A program made the translations under genes and the position numbers. The notes under the pieces were generated by a model. That model was not told the origin of the DNA and ran no database searches. It saw nothing but the letters and a program-made list of their open reading frames with translations. A DNA stretch of 62,194 nt, taken from assembly GCA_001567485.1 (NCBI GenBank), contig JZRA01000096.1, positions 1 through 62,194 of the forward strand, in the 5' to 3' direction. The stretch is from Chloroflexi bacterium OLB13. GTDB taxonomy: Bacteria > Chloroflexota > Anaerolineae > Aggregatilineales > Phototrophicaceae. Positions 48,305 through 56,355 of this stretch are shown here, piece by piece; position 1 is the first letter of the stretch, and each line of letters begins with the position of its first letter.

Positions 48305-48520
48305 TGACCCCACCCCGGTTTAGCGGGCAGAGGAAATGTCCGATAGACTGAGTGTAAGGAGAAGGACGATGGGACGCGACAAGCAGTACACCGACGAGTT
48401 CAAACAGGACGTGTTGGCGATGGCAGCTGAGGGGACGCGCACGATCACGCAGATCGAGCATGACCTCGGCTTGCCGCCGGGATTGATTTCCAAGTGGCAG
48501 CAGCGCCACCGGACGCAGGA
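48305..48520 (+). mobile_element. Left-end remnant of an IS3-family insertion sequence
   Basis: Starts with TGACCCCACCCCGG, similar in form to IS3-family left inverted repeats, continues with the short leader and AAGGAGAAGGACG ribosome-binding site common before orfA, and then encodes the first ~48 residues of an OrfA-type helix-turn-helix (QYTDEFKQDVLAMAAEG; ITQIEHDLGLPPGLISKW). The rest of orfA, orfB and the right end are missing; membrane-protein coding sequence follows in frame. The identification is from memory of the family pattern. Confidence 0.55.
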
Positions 48521-49088
48521 GCAGCGGCCGGGTTCTGGCGCCCGCATACCCGCTTCGAGCCATCCCCCGCTGAACCCGCGCGCGTATGCCGTGTCCCAAT
48601 ATGGCGCGGCCGCCGCGATTGTCGTGCTGATCGTGTCCGCGCCGCTGCAGGTCGGGATCGCGTTGGCAGCGCCGGGGGCGGGGATGTTCGTCGTGACCGC
48701 GATCCTGTCGCTGCTGCTGACGCTGCCTCTGTTCTTGCTGCTGCGCGCGACGCCGCCGGTCGTCACCGATGACACGGGCATCACGCTCAGCCCGCGCGTG
48801 GGAAAAACGCTCAGGGTCGCTTGGGATGACGTCCACGACGTCAAGCCGTATTCGCTGCTGCCGCCGCCGGACTCGGAGACGGTGCGCCGCGCCGCCGTGG
48901 GGCGGAAGAAGTACCGCGCGGCCGAGGGCCTGATGCTGTGCTGCGCCGGACTACCGTGGCCGTACCGCATCGTCGGGTGGTTCGCCGGTGAGGGGTTTCG
49001 CGGGGTGTTCGCCGTCACCAACCGGTCGCACGCTGGATACGATGCGCTCAAAGCGCGGATCGAGAAGCGGTCACGCCCGCCGGCCTGA
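48369..49088 (+). CDS. Chimeric protein: transposase OrfA-type HTH fused to a two-helix membrane protein
   Basis: A 239-residue protein. Residues 1-50 form a transposase OrfA-like (HTH_Tnp_1) DNA-binding domain, ending LISKWQQRHR. After a Pro/Gly-rich joint, two hydrophobic helices (about 75-100 and 102-125; AAAAIVVLIVSAPL, MFVVTAILSLLLTLPLFLLL) and a C-terminal PH-like beta domain (VVTDDTGITLSPR; LRVAWDDVHDVKPY; FAVTNRSHAGYDALK) follow. Start at ATG 48369 with AAGGAGAAGG. The likeliest history is insertion of an IS3-type element, loss of most of it and use of its promoter and start by a resident membrane-protein gene. Whether the HTH still binds DNA is unknown. Confidence 0.7.
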   Translation: MGRDKQYTDEFKQDVLAMAAEGTRTITQIEHDLGLPPGLISKWQQRHRTQEQRPGSGARIPASSHPPLNPRAYAVSQYGAAAAIVVLIVSAPLQVGIALAAPGAGMFVVTAILSLLLTLPLFLLLRATPPVVTDDTGITLSPRVGKTLRVAWDDVHDVKPYSLLPPPDSETVRRAAVGRKKYRAAEGLMLCCAGLPWPYRIVGWFAGEGFRGVFAVTNRSHAGYDALKARIEKRSRPPA

Positions 49089-49108
49089 CCTGTATCGCTA
49101 AGCGAATA

Positions 49109-49201
49109 GTTGAATGTGCGAGTGATGAGTGATGAGAAAGCGCCAAACTTCTTCACTCGGCTGGTGTCGCGAGTCAGATCGTCTTGCCCACCAACTTTCG
49201 A
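49109..49201 (+). repeat. Dispersed repeat, subfamily B, second plus-strand copy
   Basis: GTTGAATGTGCGAGTGATGAG at the start, AAAGCGCCAA, TTCACTCGGCTGGTGTCGCG and AACTTTCGA at the end, parallel to 32315-32402. It lies 20 bp after the chimeric gene and just beyond the ccmB stop codon. Confidence 0.75.
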
Positions 49202-49224
49202 CAGCATACTTCAGCCGGTGGATG

Positions 49225-49899
49225 TCATTCCTCAATCACGTAGGCGAACAACGCGCCGCACATCAGCAGATAGCCAGCGGCGGTGATCGCCAGCAGGCCG
49301 AGCCAACCGATCCACAGCGATTCAGGCTGGCCGGAGAACATGCCGTTGGAGGCACGCACGGCGCACAACAGCACCGGCAGCGCGGTCGGCAGCATAATGA
49401 TCGGCAGCAGCGAATCACGCGAGCGCGCCTGCACAGCGATGGCGGCCAGCAGCGTGCCGATTGCCGAGAGCGCCAGCGATCCGAGCACGACCGCGGCGAT
49501 GATCGTCGGGTGCGCCAGCGGTAGGTTGTAAAGCACCGTCATCAGCGGCAGCAGGATCAACCCGATCAGGCTGGAAAACACGAAGTTCGACAGCGCCTTG
49601 CCGAGGAAGATCGACGCGCGCGGCATCGGGGAGAGCAGCATCGCGTCGAGGCTGCCCTGCTCACGCTCTCCGCCGAGGCTGCGGTTCAGGCCGAGCATCA
49701 CCGCGAACGTAACCGTCACCCACAGCACGCCGCCGGCCACCGAGTCACGCGTTTGCCGGTCGAGTTCGAGCGCGAAGCTGAAGGCGAGGATGCACAACAC
49801 CGAGAACAAGCCCATCATGCTGAGCAGTTCGCGGCTGCGCATTTCGGCGCGCAGGTCTTTGGCAAAGACGGCGAAGGCGGCGGGCCACAATCCGGTCAT
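49225..49899 (-). CDS. ccmB: Haem exporter subunit CcmB
   Basis: A 224-residue membrane protein of the CcmB family, the permease of the cytochrome c maturation ABC complex. Six hydrophobic helices; family segments FAKDLRAEMRSRELLSMMG, LGGEREQGSLDAMLLSP, PTIIAAVVLGSLALSAIGTL and SLLPIIMLPTALPVLL. ATG 49899 with GGAAGG about 7 nt upstream is the start. Its usual partners ccmA, ccmC, ccmE and ccmF are not in the window, so they must be elsewhere or missing. The di-haem oxidoreductase at 7652 is a possible client of the pathway. Confidence 0.9.
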   Translation of the reverse strand: MTGLWPAAFAVFAKDLRAEMRSRELLSMMGLFSVLCILAFSFALELDRQTRDSVAGGVLWVTVTFAVMLGLNRSLGGEREQGSLDAMLLSPMPRASIFLGKALSNFVFSSLIGLILLPLMTVLYNLPLAHPTIIAAVVLGSLALSAIGTLLAAIAVQARSRDSLLPIIMLPTALPVLLCAVRASNGMFSGQPESLWIGWLGLLAITAAGYLLMCGALFAYVIEE

Positions 49900-50001
49900 G
49901 TCGTACCTTCCGATCGGTGCGCGGCGATTATACGCGATTTGACCGCCGTCCCCAGCGGACGGTATGCTCGACGTGTCAATCTGCCGCGAAACCCGGGATG
50001 G

Positions 50002-50811
50002 ATGGCTGTGACTCATCCAGCGCATGGGCGGATCGCCTCCGCAGTCCTATTGATTCTGTTGATCGTCGGGATGGCGCAGCCAGCGCCGGCCGGACGCGAT
50101 CTGCTGCCGAGGGTGGGGATCGCCGCTGTGTCATCCGCCGAGATGGATCCGCTGGCGGCGGGGCTGGCCGATGTGGAACAGGTACGGGTCGACGGCGTGC
50201 CGTACACCACCGGCACGGTCGACGGGCGGCCGGTCGTGCTGATTCAAGCCGGGCCTGGGATGGTCAACGCCGCGGCGCGGGTTCAGCATGCGCTTGACCG
50301 CTTCACGATATCGCACCTGATCTTCAGCGGCGCTGCCGGTGCGCTTGAGCCGGGACTGGCGCCGGGGCAGGTCGTCGTGCCGCGCCGCTGGGTGAATCAC
50401 CAGTTCGGGGCGATCACCGGCGAGGGCGTCGAGCCGCTGCCGCTGCACGTCTATCCGGCCAGCGGCGAGCCAATGCAGGTCGACGGTTTCGACGTGGATC
50501 CGGAACTATTCGCGCTGGCGCAGCGCGTCGACGGGGTGTTCGCGGGCGGCGTCGGCGTGAGCGGAGACGTGTTCATCCGCAGCAGCACGGCACGCGAGGA
50601 CTTGGCGTCACGCTTCGCGGCGCGCATCGTCGACATGGAGAGCGCGGCGGCGGCCCAAGTGGCGCTGCTCAACGGTGTGCCGTTCTTGGCCGTGCGCGCG
50701 GTCAGCGACGATGCGGGCGACACGGCCACCGCTCACATCGAGGCGCAGATCGCGCAGGCCGGGCATGCCGCCGCGCGGGCCGTGCTGGAGCTGGTACGCG
50801 CCCTTCCATGA
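50002..50811 (+). CDS. Exported nucleoside phosphorylase/nucleosidase family protein (MTA/SAH nucleosidase-like)
   Basis: A 269-residue protein with an unusual N-terminal signal peptide (RIASAVLLILLIVGMAQPAPAG) before a complete PNP/UDP-phosphorylase superfamily domain: VVLIQAGPGMVNAAARVQHAL, LIFSGAAGALEPGLAPGQVVV, VDMESAAAAQVALLNGVPF and the catalytic-Asp region RAVSDDAGD. The MTA/SAH nucleosidase group cleaves adenine from 5'-methylthioadenosine. Export would place the activity outside the cytoplasm. The ATG at 50002 has only weak ribosome-binding sequence (CCGGGATG). It is divergent from ccmB with about 100 bp between. Confidence 0.82.
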   Translation: MAVTHPAHGRIASAVLLILLIVGMAQPAPAGRDLLPRVGIAAVSSAEMDPLAAGLADVEQVRVDGVPYTTGTVDGRPVVLIQAGPGMVNAAARVQHALDRFTISHLIFSGAAGALEPGLAPGQVVVPRRWVNHQFGAITGEGVEPLPLHVYPASGEPMQVDGFDVDPELFALAQRVDGVFAGGVGVSGDVFIRSSTAREDLASRFAARIVDMESAAAAQVALLNGVPFLAVRAVSDDAGDTATAHIEAQIAQAGHAAARAVLELVRALP

Positions 50812-50914
50812 GCGTAGGCGAATCATTGAGACATGGACTCTCGCTCAATCCACCAGCAGATCTGTATACTGCTGCTTGAGCAAACCATCCGCGCGCCAAC
50901 GACACTGGAGCATC

Positions 50915-52267
50915 ATGACCCGTACCCTCGACATCCCGACATCGACCCGTCCGCCGCGCATGCCCGGCATCCCGTACCTCACCGACAACGTCAATATGCT
51001 GAACGACCCGCTGCGCTATCTTGTGCAAGGCTATCGCGAGCTGGGGCCGGTGTTCCGCGTGTGCATGGGCTTCACCGAATACACGGTGTTGGCCGGATTG
51101 GAGGCCAACCTGTTCCTTCAGCGCGAGGCCGAGCAGTACCTGACCAGCGAAACCCTGTTTGGCGGAATGGCGCGCCAGCTCAACACCGACATGCTGCTGA
51201 CCGTGCTGGACGGCGAGCCGCACCGGCACATGCGCAAGCTGATGCGGCCCGGATTCTCGCGCTCGGCGATTGGCCCTCACATCGACAAGGTGATCGGCAT
51301 TGTGCGCGAATACGCCGAGTCGTTGAAGCCGGGCGACGAGATCGCGGTGTTCGACAGCATGCGCCGGCTGATCTGCAACGCGATCGGCCTGATCACCACC
51401 GGCATCAAGCCCGGCGACCGCTATCAGGATGTCCTGACGTTTCTCTCCGGCGCGATGAACGTCGAGGTCGTCAAGGTGTGGCCGCGGGTGCTGCTCAGCC
51501 GGCCGTCGTGGAAACAAGCCAAGGCCAATATGTTCGCGCTCGGCAAGGAAATCCTCGAACTGCACCGCACCGATCCCCCGCGTGAAGGCGGGCGCACGCC
51601 GGACATGATCGACGATCTAATGGCCGCGGTGCGCCCGGACGGCGGCCCGTTCACCGAGGACGATCTGATCGCTTTCGCCGTCGGGCCATACATCGCCGGG
51701 ATCGACACACTGTCGAGCACGTTGGCGTTCTTCGTGTACACCATCGCCAAGCATCCAGCGGTATACGCCCGCGCGAAGGCCGAGGTCGATGCGCTGTTCG
51801 ACGCCGGCATGCCCGATCTGAACGACTTCCGCAAGCTGGAGTTCCTGCACGCCGCCGCGATCGAGACCTTGCGGCGCTACCCGGCGACGCCGTTCACGCC
51901 GCGCACCGTCAAGCACCCGTTTACATTCGCCGGCTATGATTTCGCCGTGGGCACAGAGGTGATGTTCGCCAACGGCGTGACTCATCTGCTGGACGAATAC
52001 TATCCCGATCCGCTCACGTTCGACCCGGAGCGTCACCTGACCGGCGAAGCGCCGCCGCCCGGCGTGTTCGCGCCGTACACGCTCGGCCCGCATACCTGCC
52101 TCGGTGCGGGCATGGCCGAAGGACTGATGCTGATTACGATGGCCGGCCTGCTGCGATACACGGCGTTCGAACTGCCAAATCCGGACTATACGGTGAAGAT
52201 TCGCACCATGCCGCTTCCGAATCCGGGGCAGTCATTCCGCGTGAAGGTGGTGAACACGCCGGCCTAG
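50915..52267 (+). CDS. Cytochrome P450
   Basis: A 450-residue soluble haem monooxygenase. In order: LLTVLDGEPHRHMRKLMRPGF (helix C), the I-helix AVGPYIAGIDTLSST (AGxDT, oxygen activation), ETLRRYP (ExxR) and the haem-binding loop YTLGPHTCLGAGMAEG with the Cys ligand. His replaces the more usual Arg before the Cys, and Phe of FxxGxxxC is replaced by Tyr, as in some families. ATG 50915 has GGAG 5 nt before it. No ferredoxin or reductase is nearby. Substrate unknown. Confidence 0.95.
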   Translation: MTRTLDIPTSTRPPRMPGIPYLTDNVNMLNDPLRYLVQGYRELGPVFRVCMGFTEYTVLAGLEANLFLQREAEQYLTSETLFGGMARQLNTDMLLTVLDGEPHRHMRKLMRPGFSRSAIGPHIDKVIGIVREYAESLKPGDEIAVFDSMRRLICNAIGLITTGIKPGDRYQDVLTFLSGAMNVEVVKVWPRVLLSRPSWKQAKANMFALGKEILELHRTDPPREGGRTPDMIDDLMAAVRPDGGPFTEDDLIAFAVGPYIAGIDTLSSTLAFFVYTIAKHPAVYARAKAEVDALFDAGMPDLNDFRKLEFLHAAAIETLRRYPATPFTPRTVKHPFTFAGYDFAVGTEVMFANGVTHLLDEYYPDPLTFDPERHLTGEAPPPGVFAPYTLGPHTCLGAGMAEGLMLITMAGLLRYTAFELPNPDYTVKIRTMPLPNPGQSFRVKVVNTPA

Positions 52268-52330
52268 CCGGAGGTTAACAGCGGCGAGCGATGGGGGCAC
52301 GGTGAGCGGCGCTGGTCGTGTACCGGCCTG

Positions 52331-53101
52331 CTACCCCCACCGCACGGCGCGGAGCCACGACATCACGACGTGCATGGCGTCGACGTCATCGTGGATATAG
52401 GCGCGCATGCGGGTGAAGCTGTCGGCGTCGCCGTCATAGACCCACCGCTTGAAGTCGGCCAGCGCCAAGTCCCAGCGGTCATACGCTTTCCACTGAAAGC
52501 CGAGATACGGCGCGACCGCCTTGAGCGACCGGCTCTTGAGCGGGAAGGCGACCGTGCGCTTGACATCGGCGTGCAGATCGCGCATGACCGCGTCGAGCTG
52601 TGAGCGTGTCGGTTCGGCGGCGGTCTGACGCATCACGCCGCTGTCGAAGCCCGTCCAATGCAGTACCGGCGTGTTCGCGGGCAGCAGTTCACGCGCCAAA
52701 TCCCACCCCTCGGCTTGGCTGAACGTGAGGTGGAAGCGCGGATCGTCTGGCGCAGACAGCGGGTCAAGGCCGTCACACACGAGGACGGTCTGCGCCGGTT
52801 CGTCGTCAGAGCGAATGGTGATGCTCCAGACGCCTCCGTTGAACGGGTCGGTCTCGATGTCAAGGTAAGCGCAGGTCGTGTCGAGCAGATCGGACGGGCG
52901 CGGCGCGATCAGGCAGGGTTCATGGTTCACGTAGGCGACTGCGTGGGCATGGATCACCTCAGCGGTCGTCTTGATCCCCTTGACCGTCCGCAGGTCGTCC
53001 GGCGTGGCCTGCGCGACATCCTCGATGCACACGAAGCCCCGCGCGCGCAGACTGTCGCACGTACGCGGGGAGATGTTGGGGAGCAGATCGAGCGGGAGCA
53101 T
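52331..53101 (-). CDS. RNase H-like (YprB/RNase_H_2) exonuclease-fold protein with helix-hairpin-helix
   Basis: A 256-residue protein. The first ~60 residues resemble a helix-hairpin-helix (ISPRTCDSLRARGFVCIEDV; DDLRTVKGI). The remainder has the DEDD-type RNase H-like fold of the RNase_H_2 family: CAYLDIETDP (first acidic pair), HWTGFDSGVM, DVKRTVAFPLKSRSLKAVAPYLGF and YIHDDVDAMHVVMSWL (final acids). Such domains are found in the TM0106/RecB-like predicted nucleases. The start lacks a good ribosome-binding site. It converges on the P450 gene and is followed upstream by a heptamer array. Confidence 0.75.
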   Translation of the reverse strand: MLPLDLLPNISPRTCDSLRARGFVCIEDVAQATPDDLRTVKGIKTTAEVIHAHAVAYVNHEPCLIAPRPSDLLDTTCAYLDIETDPFNGGVWSITIRSDDEPAQTVLVCDGLDPLSAPDDPRFHLTFSQAEGWDLARELLPANTPVLHWTGFDSGVMRQTAAEPTRSQLDAVMRDLHADVKRTVAFPLKSRSLKAVAPYLGFQWKAYDRWDLALADFKRWVYDGDADSFTRMRAYIHDDVDAMHVVMSWLRAVRWG

Positions 53102-53115
53102 GCCAGAAAAGGGAT

Positions 53116-53192
53116 CAGTGGTCAGTGGTCAGTGGGCAGGAGTCAGTGGTCAGGAGTCAGTGGGCAGTGGGCAGTGGGCAGGAGTCAGTATA
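53116..53192 (+). repeat. Heptamer array, eleven CAGNNNN units in phase
   Basis: Eleven consecutive 7-bp units beginning CAG, mainly CAGTGGT, CAGTGGG and CAGGAGT in mixed order. The order pattern suggests duplication of groups of units. It occupies part of 53102-53354, the rest of which contains no gene. Confidence 0.92.
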
Positions 53193-53354
53193 ACAGCGGA
53201 AAGTGTTTCGTTGTCAGGGCGGGGTGTGCGCTAGGTCGTCAGGGAACCGCTGTCAGTAGATCGTGTTCAGAAATCGGAGGCCAGACGACACATCACCTCT
53301 AGTCCACAACCTCCGCGTATAGGCCTCCCCTCTCCCTCAGGGCCGCGAGGGATG

Positions 53355-54778
53355 TCACTCCCCGTACAACGCCGCGTACAGCGTCTTCTGCCGGTCGAGC
53401 AGTGCGGCAACCGTGTCGGCTATGCCGGGCCGTGGGCGGATGATCGCCCTGACCGATGGCGCGTCAATAGGATCACCGTTATGCGTGAGGCCGCACAGCA
53501 GCGCGACACCGCGTCCGGTCGGCTCGGCCTGATCGACCAGATACAGCGGTATACCGAGCGCGTCGGCGGTGATCTGTGTCCACGCCGGCGATTGGCTGAG
53601 CGCGCCGCCCCCGGCCAGCACGAACTCGCCCGGACGTCCCATCAGGTCGAAGATCACGCGCAGGCGCAGCGCCACGGCTTCGATCAGCGCGTGGAGGATA
53701 TCGAGCGGCGCGGTGTCAAGACGCAGGCCGTGGATCGTACCGGTCGCGTCGGCGCGGTAGTTCGGGCTGCGCTCGCCGGCGAACAGTGGCAGCACGGTCA
53801 GGCCGTGCGATCCGGGCGAGCGGGCCAGCAGGGCGTTATCGAGACCGGCGCTGTCCAGCTTGAGCGCCGCCGTGGCCCATGCGTATACACTGCCGCCTTC
53901 GCTGGTCGCCCCGCCGATCAGATGGCGCTTGGCGTCGATCCGATAGGCCCACAGCCCAAGCGGCACGCGGCCCGGTTCCGGCGTGACGACCCGCAGCGCC
54001 GCCGTCGTGCCCACCGTCAGCACGGGATGTTCCGGCGTCGATCCGCCCGACCCGATGTTGGCCGCGGCCCCGTCGCCGACGGCGAGATAGAACGGCACGC
54101 TGTTGAGGTTCGGCCAGCGCGCGGCGTATGCGCTGCTCAGGCCACAGTACACCTCGTCGTAATCAGCCAGCCGCGGCAGCGCGGACGCTTCGAGGCCGAG
54201 CGTTTCCAGCCAAGCCGTGTCCCAGGTGAGCGACTCGCGGTTGAGCAGCCCCGACCACGACGCGATCGAATAGCTGCACGGCACGTCGCGCCCGAACCAT
54301 ACGCGATAACAGTACGTCGCGAAGTCCGTCCATTGGGCGGCGCGCGCGAACTGATCCGGGTTGGTGCGGCGCATCCACGCCAGCTTAGCGGGATGATACG
54401 CGGGATGGATGCGGCATCCGGTGCGTGCATGCGCGGCTTGCATAGAAACGGACTGTGCCAACGTCTCGGCATCGGGGGCGCTGCGCATGTCGGCATAGGT
54501 CAGAATCGGCGTGACCGGCGCGCCCTCAGCATCGACGCCGAGCAGGTTCCCGACGAACGTCGCCATCCCGACAGCCGCGATGTCCGCCGCGGCGGGATGT
54601 GTCAGGATTTGATCGATGCACTGCTCGGTCAGCTTGCGCAGGTGTTCGGCGTCAGCGGCGGCATGGCGCGAGAAGCGGATCAGCTGGCGCACGGAGCGTC
54701 CGCGATCGGCTCGGCGGCGTTGTCGAACAGCAGGACGCGCACCGATGAACTGCCGACGTCGATGACCAGCGTGCTCAT
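53355..54778 (-). CDS. FGGY-family carbohydrate kinase (frameshifted in this sequence)
   Basis: A sugar kinase of the xylulokinase/gluconokinase family, about 474 residues after repair. The start (ATG 54778) gives MSTLVIDVGSSSVRVLLFDN, the ATP-binding hairpin of the family, overlapping the LarA-like stop codon by 4 bp. A stop is met after APCAS; adding one base at about 54684-54700 joins to LIRFSRHAAADAEHLRKL. Further motifs are VGMATFVGNLLGVD, PILTYADMRS, DGAAANIGSGG, TVGTTAALRVV and EFVLAGGGALSQSPAW. Translational coupling to the LarA-like gene suggests that the kinase phosphorylates the product of that racemase or epimerase. Confidence 0.85.
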
Positions 54779-56043
54779 AACGGCCGCACCCGGTAGAGCA
54801 TCTCGCCGGCCTTCGGCACGTACAGCACGCCTTCGGACTCGCGCCCCTGCCATTCAGCCGGATCAATCAGCGCAGGATCACAGTAGCCGAGCGAGAGCGT
54901 TTGACAGTCCGCGGCGGGGATCGCGGTCGAGAGCGTGACGCGAATGCGCGCGTGCTCGACGCCGTTCTCATACGTGCCGCTTCCGCGCAAATGAGTGCCG
55001 TGCGCCAATACGCCCAGCGGCAGGTGCTTGAAGCGATCCCACTGTTTGAGGTAGTAGTCGCGCACGTGATAACCGGCTTCGTAGATATATTTGCCGTGGA
55101 CGTGGCTCACCGTGTCAAGCTCCGGCGCATAGACGATGACCTCGCCGCCGTCGGCGATGGCGGGTTCGAGCTTATACATCGCCTTGGCCGCCGTCCACAG
55201 CTCGTCGTACATGACAGGCGCGCGCGAAAGCACGGAATGGAACGGCGTGTCGACCCATGTGATGTGCCGCTTAGACGATAGATCGGCCGCGGCCGACCAC
55301 GCGCTCAGGTGATCGCCGACGAACAGCCCCGCCAGCCCATCTCCGATGACCACCATGCTCACCAGCGTGACCGGCGTCGGGACACATTCGGCGGCGGCGT
55401 GGATCATGGCGCGCACCGGCGTATCTTTGACGCCGATGGTGTTCAGGATCGTCGCCAGCGCGCCCATCCAGTGCGTCGTGTTGATCATCTCCGGGCCGGA
55501 AATGCCGGGGAACAGGTACTTCGCACCGCCGCTGAACCCGACCACCTCGTGCGGAAAGGTCGGGCCGACGATCAAGACGTGGTCGTAATCACGGATGCGC
55601 CGGTTGATGCGAATGGGCGTGTCGTCTCCGAGCGACGGATGCCACAGGTCTCCGGCGATGTGCTGGATCTGCGCCTTGTCGAGCACGCCGATCTGTTCGA
55701 GCGCGTTCGGGTTGGCCCAGTCATGGTTGAGCAGGCCGACGTGCTTGAAAGCGGTTTGGCGTTCCTCAGCCGTAATGCCGACCAGTTTGTGCAGCGCGGC
55801 GTCGTTCAGCGGCGGGTGCGTGCCAAGCGCCACCATGAAATCGAGCTGGCGTGCAGCGCGTAGTTCGTCCACAAGCAGGCGGAACAGCATCGGCAGCGGG
55901 ATGGTGCGCGTGTGGTCGGGGATCAGGACGAGCACACACGCGTTGGCGAAGCGTCCGCCGAGGCCGGCGTAGAGCGTCTCGCGGATCCGGTCGGGCGAGA
56001 GCAGTGCGCCGTCTGGCGCGGTGGCTTGGGCGGCGATTGACAT
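54775..56043 (-). CDS. LarA-like lactate racemase / 2-hydroxyacid epimerase (DUF2088)
   Basis: A 422-residue enzyme of the LarA family, whose characterised members use a nickel-pincer nucleotide to racemise or epimerise 2-hydroxyacids. Visible motifs: LIPDHTRTIPLPMLFRLLVDE, LGTHPPLNDAALHKLVG, DYDHVLIVGPTFPHEVVGFS, GGAKYLFPGISGPEMI (including the Lys region that holds the cofactor) and YVPKAGEMLYRV. The larB, larC and larE genes needed for the cofactor are not in the window. It is coupled with an FGGY kinase, which makes a sugar acid such as an aldonate a likelier substrate than lactate. Confidence 0.88.
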   Translation of the reverse strand: MSIAAQATAPDGALLSPDRIRETLYAGLGGRFANACVLVLIPDHTRTIPLPMLFRLLVDELRAARQLDFMVALGTHPPLNDAALHKLVGITAEERQTAFKHVGLLNHDWANPNALEQIGVLDKAQIQHIAGDLWHPSLGDDTPIRINRRIRDYDHVLIVGPTFPHEVVGFSGGAKYLFPGISGPEMINTTHWMGALATILNTIGVKDTPVRAMIHAAAECVPTPVTLVSMVVIGDGLAGLFVGDHLSAWSAAADLSSKRHITWVDTPFHSVLSRAPVMYDELWTAAKAMYKLEPAIADGGEVIVYAPELDTVSHVHGKYIYEAGYHVRDYYLKQWDRFKHLPLGVLAHGTHLRGSGTYENGVEHARIRVTLSTAIPAADCQTLSLGYCDPALIDPAEWQGRESEGVLYVPKAGEMLYRVRPL

Positions 56044-56298
56044 AGGCCGCGGCTCCGTTGATGGCTAATCGGCATGACTTGAGATTATAGCTTGAGCCGG
56101 ATCATCAAGAGGCGTTACAAGGTATCGCGGCTAGGAAACTGTCGCACCGTAGGCGCTGCATGCGCGGCATCGTGCCGGTCTCCTACTGGACGCTTGCACA
56201 GGAGTCGAGCAACCTGCCGCTGGTTTCACCCTTCGACGCGAGCGTTCCGCCCACAATCTGAAATGCACTTATCGTCTCTGCCCTCTCGTTTATCGTTT

Positions 56299-56322
56299 AG
56301 AGTCGTTAGACTCTGATACAAT
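56299..56322 (+). promoter_or_regulatory. Palindromic operator and promoter of the dprA-recQ operon
   Basis: AGAGTC-GTTA-GACTCT (56299-56314) lies 2 bp before a -10 box TACAAT (56317-56322), in the spacer or -35 zone, 33 bp before the ATG 56356. A repressor at this palindrome would block RNA polymerase. The rest of 56044-56298 has no recognisable gene. Confidence 0.6.
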
Positions 56323-56355
56323 TGCGTGGGTGTATGTCGTAACACGAGACACACG

